Origin: Hyphomonas atlantica corrig.
GTDB taxonomy: Bacteria > Pseudomonadota > Alphaproteobacteria > Caulobacterales > Hyphomonadaceae
Assembly: GCF_000682715.1 (NCBI RefSeq)
Contig: NZ_AWFH01000045.1
Location: 124,001 to 188,000, forward strand
Direction: 5' to 3'
Length of the DNA: 64,000 nt
The notes under the pieces were generated by a model. The model saw only the letters and a program-made list of their open reading frames with translations, did not search any database and had not been told where the DNA came from. The translations under genes were made by a program, and so were the position numbers. Below are positions 53,505 through 62,193 of this stretch, piece by piece; the stretch's first letter is position 1, and every line of letters starts with the position of its first letter.

Positions 53505-56134
53505 TCCACAGCAAACGGATCATAATTCAGGATCGGCGCCAACCACCGCTCGGCCTTGCGGGTATCCCACCCCTTGCGCTGGGCGTAATCCTCAACCTGA
53601 TCTTTCTCGATACGGCCGACGGCGAAGTACACGCTTTCCGGATGTGCGAAATACAGGCCGGACACGCTGGCCGCAGGAGTCATTGCGAAGCTTGAGGTGA
53701 GCTCAACACCGATACGGTCTTCGGCTTCCAGCAATTTGAACAGGGTTTCCTTCTCGGAGTGTTCCGGCTGGCTCGGATAGCCCGGCGCGGGACGAATCCC
53801 CCGATACTTCTCCTTGATCAGCTCAGCGTTGCCGAGGTCTTCATCAGGCGCATATCCCCAAAGCTCCTTGCGAACACGCTCGTGCATGTATTCCGCCATC
53901 GCCTCAGCAAACCGGTCAGCCAACGCCTTGACCATGATGGAGGAATAGTCGTCCCGCTTCTCTATGAATTCCTTGGCAATTTCCTCCGCCTGCGGACCGG
54001 CAGTTACACAGAAGCCACCAATCCAGTCATCGCCCTCTGGCGCAACAAAGTCTGACATCGCAAAGTTCGGACGCGTATTGTCTTTCACCATTTGCTGCCG
54101 CAACGTATGAAACACCTCGCCCGATTGAAGGTGAATGTCGTCGCCAACTGAATTGGCCTTCCAGAAGCCGACAACCGCCTTCGGCTTGAGCCACGCCTCA
54201 CCGACCAGCTGCTGCATCATGCCTTGTGTATCATTCCACAAGCTTGTCGCCGCTTCGCCCACAATCTTGTCTTCGAGAATTTGCGGGAACTGTCCGGCAA
54301 GATCCCACGCGGAGAAATACGGCGTCCAGTCAATGTACCGGGCAAGCGTTGCCAGATCGATGTCTTCGAAAGTCCTGACACCCTCGAAACTTGGCGCAGG
54401 GGGCGTGTAGCTGTCCCAGTCCAGTTTCAGGCGCGCCTCTCTTGCCTGTTCGATCGGCAGGCGCGGCTTGGGCGGGCCGCCGGATCTCGCTTCGCGCATG
54501 CGTTCGTAGCGGGCCTTGGTCTGAGTCACAAAGCCGGGCTTGTCGTCTTCGCTGAGCAGTGTGCTGACAACGCCGACAGCGCGGCTGGCGTCAGAAACAT
54601 GAACCACGGGCGCACAGCGGATGACCGGATCAATCTTTACGGCCGTATGCGCCGGGCTGGTGGTCGCGCCGCCAATCAGGAGGGGCTGCACCATGCCGCG
54701 ACGTTCCATTTCGGCTGCCACATAGACCATTTCATCAAGGCTTGGCGTGATGAGACCAGACAGGCCGATCACATCAACATTTTCCTTTATGGCCGTATCC
54801 AGAATGGTTTCAGCAGGCACCATGACGCCTAGGTCAAGAATTTCATAGCCATTACACGCCAGCACAACGCCGACGATGTTCTTGCCGATATCGTGTACGT
54901 CCCCTTTCACCGTGGCCATCAGAACCTTGCCATTGGAAACGTCGACCGTGCCAAGACGCTGCTTTTCCTCTTCCATGAACGGCTCAAGCCACGCCACCGC
55001 CTGTTTCATCACACGCGCGGATTTCACCACTTGCGGCAGGAACATCTTGCCAGATCCGAACAGGTCTCCGACGACATTCATGCCGTCCATAAGTGGCCCT
55101 TCGATAACATGCAGCGGGCGCTCTGATGCCAGACGCGCCTCTTCCGTATCGGCATCAATGAATTCCGTTATGCCGTGGACCAGAGCGTACTCAAGACGTT
55201 TGGCGACCGGAGCTTCCCGCCAGGACAAATCCTTCTCTGCGGTCTTGCCCTTCTGGCCCTTGAAGCCTTCGGCAATCTCGATCAGGCGCTCAGTCGCATC
55301 GTCGCGCCGGTTCAGGATCACGTCCTCTACGCGTTCACGCAATTCTGGTTCGATATCGTCATAGATATCGAGCTGGCCTGCATTGACGATCCCCATATCC
55401 ATGCCGGCTGGAATGGCGTGATACAGGAATACAGAGTGCATGGCCCGGCGCACAGGCTCATTTCCCCGGAAGCTGAAGGACACGTTCGAGAGTCCACCCG
55501 AAATGTGGCAGCCGGGGCAGGTCTCTCGGATCACGCGCGCAGCCTCAATGAAGTCTACGGCGTAATTGTTGTGCTCTTCGATGCCCGTCGCCACAGCAAA
55601 AACATTGGGGTCAAAGATGATGTCTTCGGCAGGGAAGCCGACATCCTCAGTCAGAATACGGAAGGCACGCTGGCAGATCTCGACCTTGCGGTCTTTTGTA
55701 TCGGCCTGCCCGACCTCGTCGAATGCCATGACAACAACCGCAGCGCCATACGCAAGGCACGCGCGCGCCTGCTTCCGGAAAATCTCCTCACCTTCCTTCA
55801 TGGAAATGGAGTTCACGATGGCCTTGCCCTGAACGCATTTCAGACCAGCCTCGATGACCTCCCATTTGGAGGAGTCGATCATCAACGGCACCCGTGCGAT
55901 GTCCGGCTCGGCCGCAATCAGGTTCAGGAAGGTCCGCATAGCCTCGGCGCCATCAAGCATGCCTTCGTCCATGTTCACGTCGATGACCTGCGCGCCATTC
56001 TCGACCTGCTGGCGCGCAACCTCAACGGCGTCGGCATAGCGGCCTTCCGTGACCATCTTGCGGAAGCGCGCGGAACCGGTGACGTTCGTGCGCTCACCAA
56101 CGTTTACGAAATTTTGTGAAGCTGAGTTGGTCAT
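53501..56134 (-). CDS. metH: Methionine synthase, B12-dependent, C-terminal part (folate, cobalamin and activation domains)
   Basis: An 877-residue protein that equals the C-terminal three-quarters of E. coli MetH. The pterin-binding domain starts [11 protein letters not shown]. The cobalamin cap and Rossmann domain carry the B12 motif [10 protein letters not shown], where the His ligates cobalt. The SAM-binding activation domain with [15 protein letters not shown] is at the C-terminal end. It partners with the homocysteine-binding part encoded at 56556-57629. Its start overlaps the gamma-glutamylcyclotransferase-like gene by 4 bases. Splitting of MetH between two genes is known in Caulobacter and relatives. 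Confidence 0.95.
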   Translation of the reverse strand: MTNSASQNFVNVGERTNVTGSARFRKMVTEGRYADAVEVARQQVENGAQVIDVNMDEGMLDGAEAMRTFLNLIAAEPDIARVPLMIDSSKWEVIEAGLKCVQGKAIVNSISMKEGEEIFRKQARACLAYGAAVVVMAFDEVGQADTKDRKVEICQRAFRILTEDVGFPAEDIIFDPNVFAVATGIEEHNNYAVDFIEAARVIRETCPGCHISGGLSNVSFSFRGNEPVRRAMHSVFLYHAIPAGMDMGIVNAGQLDIYDDIEPELRERVEDVILNRRDDATERLIEIAEGFKGQKGKTAEKDLSWREAPVAKRLEYALVHGITEFIDADTEEARLASERPLHVIEGPLMDGMNVVGDLFGSGKMFLPQVVKSARVMKQAVAWLEPFMEEEKQRLGTVDVSNGKVLMATVKGDVHDIGKNIVGVVLACNGYEILDLGVMVPAETILDTAIKENVDVIGLSGLITPSLDEMVYVAAEMERRGMVQPLLIGGATTSPAHTAVKIDPVIRCAPVVHVSDASRAVGVVSTLLSEDDKPGFVTQTKARYERMREARSGGPPKPRLPIEQAREARLKLDWDSYTPPAPSFEGVRTFEDIDLATLARYIDWTPYFSAWDLAGQFPQILEDKIVGEAATSLWNDTQGMMQQLVGEAWLKPKAVVGFWKANSVGDDIHLQSGEVFHTLRQQMVKDNTRPNFAMSDFVAPEGDDWIGGFCVTAGPQAEEIAKEFIEKRDDYSSIMVKALADRFAEAMAEYMHERVRKELWGYAPDEDLGNAELIKEKYRGIRPAPGYPSQPEHSEKETLFKLLEAEDRIGVELTSSFAMTPAASVSGLYFAHPESVYFAVGRIEKDQVEDYAQRKGWDTRKAERWLAPILNYDPFAVD

Positions 56135-56556
56135 TTTCTTGTTTTCCCGGCATCAAGCGGCCAGTTGCCATCGGCTACGGGCGGGAAGCCCTCGATAGAT
56201 TTATTGTACCAGTAGATCCAGGCCATTTCGCCAGTCTCTTTTGCTGCGTTGTCGAGCAAGGGAATCTGTGTGCGCAGATAGAGGCTTGTCTCCGGGTCGT
56301 CGGTGACATCCTCGAACGCATCCATCGCAGGCATGATCGCTGGATCGCTGATCTGCCAGCGGACGCCATAGCATAGCGTGTCTCCGTCCACCACGCCAGG
56401 AAAGCCACCCAGATCAACCATCCGACCACGGAATCTGCATGGCGCACCAAAGGCGCCCGCCGTCGCGAGCGGAAGGTCCGCCGGCTGTCCTGCGGCGCCC
56501 TGCTTCAAGAGGCCGTAGAACACAAAAAGGTCGCCAGCCCTGACTTCCGCCTGCAT
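56131..56556 (-). CDS. Gamma-glutamylcyclotransferase (GGCT)-fold protein between the two metH genes
   Basis: A 141-residue GGCT/AIG2-like domain with the substrate-binding start [13 protein letters not shown] and [20 protein letters not shown], where the family catalytic Glu is expected (E in DAFED). GGCT enzymes release 5-oxoproline from gamma-glutamyl amines or amino acids. Its start overlaps the stop of metH part 1 by one base (TGATG), and its stop overlaps the start of metH part 2 by 4 bases, so it is translated from the methionine operon. A GTG three bases upstream is another start. Its link to methionine synthesis is unexplained. Confidence 0.85.
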   Translation of the reverse strand: MQAEVRAGDLFVFYGLLKQGAAGQPADLPLATAGAFGAPCRFRGRMVDLGGFPGVVDGDTLCYGVRWQISDPAIMPAMDAFEDVTDDPETSLYLRTQIPLLDNAAKETGEMAWIYWYNKSIEGFPPVADGNWPLDAGKTRK

Positions 56557-57629
56557 CACGCGCCCACCTCAAACGGTTCGAGACCAGACAGACGCATGGT
56601 GTGCTTGCCGGGAACTGGGTCGCGCGGCTTTACACCGTCCACCGCCTCGGCAATTGCCGCGATGTGGTCCGGCGTCGTGCCACAGCACCCGCCGAGAATG
56701 TTCACAAGTCCATCCTTCGCCCATCCACCCACAGCGCCGGACGTCTGCTCGGGCTGTTCGTCATATTCGCCCATTTCATTCGGCAGGCCAGCGTTCGGAT
56801 AGGCCGCCACCAGCGTGTCCGCGACACGGGACAGCGCGGCGATGTGCGGACGCATCAGATCGGCGCCGAGTGCACAATTGAACCCTATGGCGAACGGCTT
56901 CGCATGACGAACCGAGTTCCAGAATGCTTCAACTGTTTGGCCAGACAGTGTGCGGCCTGAACGGTCGGTAATCGTTCCCGAAATCCAGATCGGCAACTTG
57001 TCCATGCCTTCATCTTCGAGGTCCATGATCGCCTTGATCGCCGCCTTGCAGTTCAGCGTGTCCGTGATCGTCTCAATCAGGTACAAATCGACACCACCTT
57101 CGTTCAGGGCACGGATCTGCTGGCGATAGGCATTATAAACTTCGTCAAACGTCACGGAACGCGCGCCGGGATCGTTCACATCTGATGACATGGACAACAT
57201 CTTGTTGAGCGGTCCGATGGACCCGGCGAGGAAACGAGGTTTGTCAGGGGTCTTCGCAGTCCAGGCATCCGCCGCAGCCCGGCCAAGCTTCGCGCCTTCC
57301 ATGTTGATGTCCCAGACCGACTGCTCGTCCAGCTTGTAGTCGTCCTGCGCAATCACGGTTGAGCTGAATGTGTTGGTCTCAGAAATGTCCGCGCCTGCGC
57401 CATAGTAGGCGTTGTGAAGATCCGTCACGATGTCAGGACGGGTCAGGCAGAGGATGTCATTGTTTCCCTTCATCTGCCCGGGATACTTGTCTTCAGGGAA
57501 GCGATCTCCGCGATAGTCGGACTCCTCCAGGCCGCGCCGCTGAATCATCGCGCCCCATGCCCCATCCAGGATCAGGATACGTTCTTTCGCGGCCGCTTTC
57601 AGGGCGTCAATACGATCTTGTCTGTTCAT
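56556..57629 (-). CDS. metH: Methionine synthase, homocysteine-binding part
   Basis: A 357-residue homocysteine S-methyltransferase domain equal to the N-terminal part of MetH. It starts ILILDGAWGAMIQRRGL. The zinc ligands are a Cys in GFNCALG and the Cys pair GGCCGTTPDH near the end. It needs the cobalamin- and folate-binding part at 53501-56134. The gene is 3 bases after metF and overlaps the GGCT-like gene by one base, so all are translated together. Confidence 0.95.
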   Translation of the reverse strand: MNRQDRIDALKAAAKERILILDGAWGAMIQRRGLEESDYRGDRFPEDKYPGQMKGNNDILCLTRPDIVTDLHNAYYGAGADISETNTFSSTVIAQDDYKLDEQSVWDINMEGAKLGRAAADAWTAKTPDKPRFLAGSIGPLNKMLSMSSDVNDPGARSVTFDEVYNAYRQQIRALNEGGVDLYLIETITDTLNCKAAIKAIMDLEDEGMDKLPIWISGTITDRSGRTLSGQTVEAFWNSVRHAKPFAIGFNCALGADLMRPHIAALSRVADTLVAAYPNAGLPNEMGEYDEQPEQTSGAVGGWAKDGLVNILGGCCGTTPDHIAAIAEAVDGVKPRDPVPGKHTMRLSGLEPFEVGA

Positions 57630-57632
57630 CGG

Positions 57633-58541
57633 TCAGGCCGCCTCAGCAGAATTGGGTTTCAGGCCAAGCAAGCGGCACGTGGACAGTGCGAGGCCTGCGC
57701 GGTTCAATGTGTAGAAGTGGAAATCGCGAACGCCTTCATCCGAGAGTTTCCGGCAGAGGTCCGCCGCTACGTTCGCGGTGACGAGCTCCCGGGTTTCCGT
57801 ATCCTCGTCAAGGCCATCGTAAAGCTCATGCAGCCAGCCTGGCAGCGATGACCCGCACAGGCCGGAAATGCGCTTCAGCCCTTTGAAGTTTGGCTGCAGC
57901 ATGATTCCCGGCACGATTGGCATGGTGACGCCTCCCGCGCGGGCCTTTTCAAGGAAGTTCAGATAGATTTCGGGCTCAAAGAAAAATTGCGTTATCGCGC
58001 GATCCGCCCCCGCATCCTGTTTGGCCTTGAGAAAGGCTATCTCGGCATCCCAACCGCGGCTTTCGGGATGAAGCTCAGGATAGCACGAGACGGATATTTC
58101 AAAGCAGCGCCCAAGGTCTGGCCGATGTTCGCGGATGCCCTCGATCAGATCAATCGAGTCGCGAAACCCTCCCGGATGCTGTTCAAACTTCTCGCCCATG
58201 CCCGCAGGCGGGTCGCCGCGCAGCGCCACGATGTGCTTCACGCCAGCCTGCCAGTAGTCTTCGGCGACGGACAGGACTTCTTCTTTCGTCGCACCAACGC
58301 AAGTCAAATGCCCAGCAGGGCGCAAATGGGTGTCCTGCGCGATCCGCCGAACGGTGTCATGGGTCCGCTCCCGCGTAGAACCGCCCGCACCATAGGTCAC
58401 AGACACGAAGTTCGGCGCCATGGGCTCCAACCGCTCAACCGTTTCCCATAGCCGCGCAGCCATGGCTTCAGTTTTCGGTGGGAAAAACTCAAATGAGACG
58501 GATGGTGCGTCGCTGGATTGAAGTGAAGAAAGCGGACTCAT
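57633..58541 (-). CDS. metF: Methylenetetrahydrofolate reductase
   Basis: A 302-residue FAD-dependent MetF, producing the 5-methyl-THF used by MetH. Key segments are SVSFEFFPPKTEAMAARLW, VSVTYGAGGSTRERT, LRGDPP in the folate-binding loop and FEISVSCYPELHPES. The end carries FYTLNRAGLALS. ATG 58541 has GGAG 8 bases upstream and was preferred to an upstream in-frame start within the previous gene. It lies 5 bases after the ArsR-methyltransferase and 3 bases before metH part 1. Confidence 0.94.
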   Translation of the reverse strand: MSPLSSLQSSDAPSVSFEFFPPKTEAMAARLWETVERLEPMAPNFVSVTYGAGGSTRERTHDTVRRIAQDTHLRPAGHLTCVGATKEEVLSVAEDYWQAGVKHIVALRGDPPAGMGEKFEQHPGGFRDSIDLIEGIREHRPDLGRCFEISVSCYPELHPESRGWDAEIAFLKAKQDAGADRAITQFFFEPEIYLNFLEKARAGGVTMPIVPGIMLQPNFKGLKRISGLCGSSLPGWLHELYDGLDEDTETRELVTANVAADLCRKLSDEGVRDFHFYTLNRAGLALSTCRLLGLKPNSAEAA

Positions 58542-58546
58542 TTGGT

Positions 58547-59515
58547 TTACTCCGTGGACGTGGCGGATTTGACCGCCTTCCATATGTTTACGGTCAGTCC
58601 ATCTGCTGCATCAGCCGGTGGCGCAAAAGATTTTGGTTCGGACACATTCAATCCGACATCGCTGGTCCATGCCTGCATGGCATCGTGCGACAACCCGAGC
58701 CGGTGGTGGCCATGCTCAGCGCGCAAAAACTCAAGATCGTGAGGCGCAAAATCTACCACAAGCAATTGGCCGCCAGGCCGCAGAACACGGGCCGCTTCCG
58801 ATATCGCACGATTGGGTGTGTCCATATAGTGCAGCACTTGATGGATGATCACGAGATCAGCGCTGTTCGATTCAAACGGCACGGCGGTGACATTGCCCTG
58901 ACGCACTCGCGCGCCATCAATACCCAAACGCTCGAGGTTGGCGCGCGCGACCGTCAGCATGTGATGGCTGAGATCAATGCCTTCGGCGCTCTCGGCGCGC
59001 GGCGCGAAGAGGCTGAGCATTCTTCCGGTACCGGTTCCAAAGTCCAGCACGCGCCCGAAGGGCCCCTGGCCAGCCAGCTCCAGAAGCGCCGACTCAATAA
59101 GGTCGTTCGGATAATGTAGTGAGCGCAACCTGTCCCAGTTTTCAGCGATACTTGAGAAATACGCTTCCGCCGTATCTGCGCGCGTGGCGCTGACCTCTTC
59201 GAGATGCTGGCGGTCACGGACAAAATCCGCTTCCTCATGATCGAGTTGAGCAAACAACGCGTCCAGAAATGTTTTTCCCGCACCTCTCGTGGCCGCACGA
59301 TAAAAAACAAAGGACCCTTCCGGCAAACGCTCAACGAGCCCTGCCGCGGTCAATGCCTTGAGATGATGTGACAATCTCGGTTGGGATTGCTCCAAGACCT
59401 GCACGAGTTCGCCCACCGACAGATCCCTCTGACGCAACAGCGACAGCACGCGCAGCCGGGTTGGCTCACCCGCCGCGCGCAAGCAATCGATCATGGGAGA
59501 ACTTGCCAAAATCAT
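58547..59515 (-). CDS. ArsR-family regulator fused to a SAM-dependent methyltransferase
   Basis: A 322-residue fusion. Residues 1-90 are a winged helix with the recognition helix QSQPRLSHHLKALTAAGLV. Residues 110-322 are a class I methyltransferase with motif I VLDFGTGTGR (156-165) and DLVIIHQVLHYMD. It heads the metF-metH operon, so it very likely senses SAM or SAH and controls the methionine cycle. SahR-type ArsR regulators do this in proteobacteria; whether this fusion is the same protein is inference. A candidate operator palindrome lies 8 bases upstream of the start. Confidence 0.9.
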   Translation of the reverse strand: MILASSPMIDCLRAAGEPTRLRVLSLLRQRDLSVGELVQVLEQSQPRLSHHLKALTAAGLVERLPEGSFVFYRAATRGAGKTFLDALFAQLDHEEADFVRDRQHLEEVSATRADTAEAYFSSIAENWDRLRSLHYPNDLIESALLELAGQGPFGRVLDFGTGTGRMLSLFAPRAESAEGIDLSHHMLTVARANLERLGIDGARVRQGNVTAVPFESNSADLVIIHQVLHYMDTPNRAISEAARVLRPGGQLLVVDFAPHDLEFLRAEHGHHRLGLSHDAMQAWTSDVGLNVSEPKSFAPPADAADGLTVNIWKAVKSATSTE

Positions 59516-59522
59516 TTAACGA

Positions 59523-59542
59523 CATAAACATCGATTTATATG
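59523..59542. promoter_or_regulatory. Candidate ArsR-family operator upstream of the methionine operon
   Basis: CATAAACATCGATTTATATG matches its own reverse complement at 16 of 20 positions and is centred on TCGA. It lies 8-27 bases before the start of the ArsR-methyltransferase gene, a typical place for autoregulation. Confidence 0.5.
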
Positions 59543-59658
59543 TTTTAGCAACCCGGCTTTACAGAAATATCACCTATGCATGCTTGTGTGCCACCGAGTG
59601 TTGAAGCCCACAGGGTTTGCCACCATTTACCGAGTTCGAAACACGGGGTTATCGATAC

Positions 59659-60411
59659 ATGACACAGCGAGTCTTCGCCGCCATACTTGCCATGGGCCTG
59701 GGAGCCTGCGCGTCCACCCAGAGCGTCGAGACTGGCACAGTCAGCGACCCCTATGAGGGTTTCAACCGTCAGATGTTCGCCTTCAACAGTGAAGTCGACA
59801 AATATGCGCTGGGCCCTGCCGCTGGCGCGTACGAAACAGTAACACCCGAATTTGCGCGAGATCGCGTTGGCGACTTCCTGCACAATTTGAAGTCCCCCGT
59901 CATATTCATCAACGATGTGCTGCAAGGCGAAGGCGACCGCGCAGGCGATACACTTGGGCGTTTCCTGATCAATTCCACGATCGGCGTGGCCGGTCTTTGG
60001 GATGTCGCCGGGTACAATGGCATCGAAAAGCACAGTGAGGACTTCGGACAAACCTTGGCGGTTTGGGGCGTCGAAAGCGGTCCATATCTCGTGCTGCCAT
60101 TGATGGGCCCGACAACGCCGCGTGATTTGTTTGGCGGCGGCATAGACCGGGCGCTGGACCCACTGAACTGGACCGAATTCGCAGACAATCCCGACCTGGA
60201 CGATCACATCGCAATTGGCAGGAGTGTGCTCGGCGGCCTAAACGCCCGCGTCGCCCTGGACGATCAGATCGAACAATTAAACGCTCAACCGGAACCTTAT
60301 GTGGCCCTGCGCCGGATTTATTCATCTCAGCGTCAGGCTGAAATCCGTAACGGTCGCATAAATGAGGAAGAAGCGTACGACGATCTCCCTGATTTTGACG
60401 AATTTGAATAA
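59659..60411 (+). CDS. mlaA: MlaA-family outer-membrane lipoprotein
   Basis: A 250-residue MlaA/VacJ lipoprotein that removes phospholipids from the outer leaflet of the outer membrane. Signal peptide with lipobox LGAC (Cys17). Conserved features are DPYEGFNRQMFAFN, NDVLQGEGDRAGDTLGRFLINS and VWGVESGPYLVLPLMGPTTPRD. ATG 59659 was chosen because it starts directly at the signal peptide. The mlaC gene follows 36 bases later. MlaD, E, F and B are not in the window. Confidence 0.93.
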   Translation: MTQRVFAAILAMGLGACASTQSVETGTVSDPYEGFNRQMFAFNSEVDKYALGPAAGAYETVTPEFARDRVGDFLHNLKSPVIFINDVLQGEGDRAGDTLGRFLINSTIGVAGLWDVAGYNGIEKHSEDFGQTLAVWGVESGPYLVLPLMGPTTPRDLFGGGIDRALDPLNWTEFADNPDLDDHIAIGRSVLGGLNARVALDDQIEQLNAQPEPYVALRRIYSSQRQAEIRNGRINEEEAYDDLPDFDEFE

Positions 60412-60447
60412 TAAGCGAGTGGCACGACCACAAACAGGAGCAAGAAA

Positions 60448-61077
60448 GTGAAACGCGAAATCAGACATTTGGCATTGGCGGCCACCGCGATGCTGATGTT
60501 TTCCTCCAACGCATTCGCAGACGCCAAGACGGAAGCCTACGTTCAGGAAAACGCCAGCGAAGTGCTGGCATCCCTGAATGACCCATCCTTGAACGCAGAA
60601 GAGCGCACTGAAAAATTCAACGCCTATATGGACGAGTTCACGGACATGGTCGCCGTGTCCAATTTCGCCATCGGCAAGTATGCCCGTCGCTTTAACGACG
60701 ATGAGCTAGCTCGCTACCGCAAAGTGTTTCGCGAATACGCACTCGCTGTCTACGAAAACGAACTCGACGCCTATCGCGGCGAAGCGGTGGTCGTGAAGGA
60801 TTCTGTTGATCGGTCGGAAACTGACTCCATCGTCAACACGGTCATCAAACGGCAGGACGGCAAGGACATGGATGTCCGCTGGCGTGTGCTGACGCGAGAC
60901 GGAAAATATCAAGTCGTTGATGTGGCACTGAACCTGGACGGAAATCTGATTTGGCTGGCCATTGAACAACGGGCACAATTCCTCGCCCTGCTCGACCGCT
61001 CGAACGGATCCGCCGATGCGCTGATTGAAAAGATCGAGAGTATGAAGCGGAACCTGGAAGCGAGCACTCGCGGCTAG
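60448..61077 (+). CDS. mlaC: MlaC-type periplasmic phospholipid-binding protein
   Basis: A 209-residue periplasmic protein of the MlaC/Ttg2D family with a signal peptide (cleavage near residue 24, AFADA). The mature part has EKFNAYMDEFTDMVAVSNFAIGKYARR and YQVVDVALNLDGNLIWLAIEQRAQF, typical of the family. It carries phospholipids between MlaA and the MlaFEDB transporter. It lies 36 bases after mlaA and ends 12 bases before the convergent sulfotransferase. Confidence 0.92.
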   Translation: MKREIRHLALAATAMLMFSSNAFADAKTEAYVQENASEVLASLNDPSLNAEERTEKFNAYMDEFTDMVAVSNFAIGKYARRFNDDELARYRKVFREYALAVYENELDAYRGEAVVVKDSVDRSETDSIVNTVIKRQDGKDMDVRWRVLTRDGKYQVVDVALNLDGNLIWLAIEQRAQFLALLDRSNGSADALIEKIESMKRNLEASTRG

Positions 61078-61089
61078 CTTTATGCCTGA

Positions 61090-61965
61090 TTAAACGCACC
61101 AGTGCTCGAAACGCATGTTCGTGGCCTTCCGAAAGGCTTCCGCGTCTGGAGACAGTTGATCTTGAAGGCTTTTAATCACGCTTGCATCGAAATCCGGCAG
61201 GACATTTTTCTGAGATTTAGAGCGTATTGCGTTACGAGCGTTTTCAACCAGGCTACGGGGCGCGTGCTGACGCACCATGTGCCCTAGCCGAGTTGACCTC
61301 ATTCTGTGCCACCAGTTTGGCAACGCATTCAGATCTGCCGCCGAGTTCTTTGAAGGGAGTTCGACGGTTTGGAGCGCTTCGGGATCAGAAATTCCAACAT
61401 GCTGTCCTACTCGAACCAGAGATTTCGGCTCTTTCAACATGTCTGCAAAATCAACGATAAGAATATCGTCTCGATCCCAATGATCGAAAAACGGCTGCAT
61501 CTGGTAAGCATAGCGACTGACGTTGATGGCGTGGGCCGCGTTCTTTGTGTCCAGCCATTCCGAAGGTGATGGCAAGTCCTCTCCGAATAAAATGGAGTGT
61601 TTGTATTGCGAAACAACCCGCTTCACCGGATCACGCGCAACGAAAACCAACTTCGCATTGCCCGCGTGCTTTTTGATCAGGCGCCACGTATCCGGAAACA
61701 CGTCTCGCTTCGTATAATTCGGACAAAAGTCGATCTTCGGAAGATTACTCTTTCCGAACTGACGCGAATACCAACTCGCTCCGACCTCCATGTTGACCGG
61801 CGTAAGAAAGAAGTCTGTTTCTTTGGACTCCGGAACGGACGCCTGCCCCGACTGACGAAACAGGTGGTACAGGGAAGTTGTACCGGCGCGCATTGCCCCA
61901 ATTACAATCGCATCGGGCGCTATGTCGCTTTCCAGCGGCCTCATCTCGCAAGTGCCCATCGCCAT
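61090..61965 (-). CDS. PAPS-dependent sulfotransferase
   Basis: A 291-residue sulfotransferase. The 5'-phosphosulfate-binding loop is IVIGAMRAGTTSLYH (about residues 20-34), and the 3'-phosphate-binding segment is LVFVARDPVKRVVSQYKHSI. ATG 61965 was chosen because GAGAGGG precedes it; an upstream TTG frame is less likely. Such enzymes sulfate polysaccharides or lipids using PAPS. The exopolysaccharide locus is 15 kb away, so a link is possible but not shown. It is monocistronic. Confidence 0.87.
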   Translation of the reverse strand: MAMGTCEMRPLESDIAPDAIVIGAMRAGTTSLYHLFRQSGQASVPESKETDFFLTPVNMEVGASWYSRQFGKSNLPKIDFCPNYTKRDVFPDTWRLIKKHAGNAKLVFVARDPVKRVVSQYKHSILFGEDLPSPSEWLDTKNAAHAINVSRYAYQMQPFFDHWDRDDILIVDFADMLKEPKSLVRVGQHVGISDPEALQTVELPSKNSAADLNALPNWWHRMRSTRLGHMVRQHAPRSLVENARNAIRSKSQKNVLPDFDASVIKSLQDQLSPDAEAFRKATNMRFEHWCV

Positions 61966-62193
61966 CAATTCCCTCTCCGAAGCAGCAAACTGTCTGCCGA
62001 CAAACCGCAATGCTGACGACGGAACGAAACATGATCGATGAGATTCAAAGAATCAACCACAAACCCTTAAAAACAATGGTTAAATTCCGCATTTTCCAAT
62101 TATTGGGCATCGCAATAACCTATCAGTTGAAACGCGAACAAACAATTCGTGCATCGAACGAAAGTTTGTGCGAGTAAATTTGTACTAAATTGG

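Noticed and set aside
62080-62175. Hairpin-like sequence downstream of ettA as a terminator
   Set aside because: The arms ACAAAC/GTTTGT enclose a long loop and there is no T run on the minus strand.
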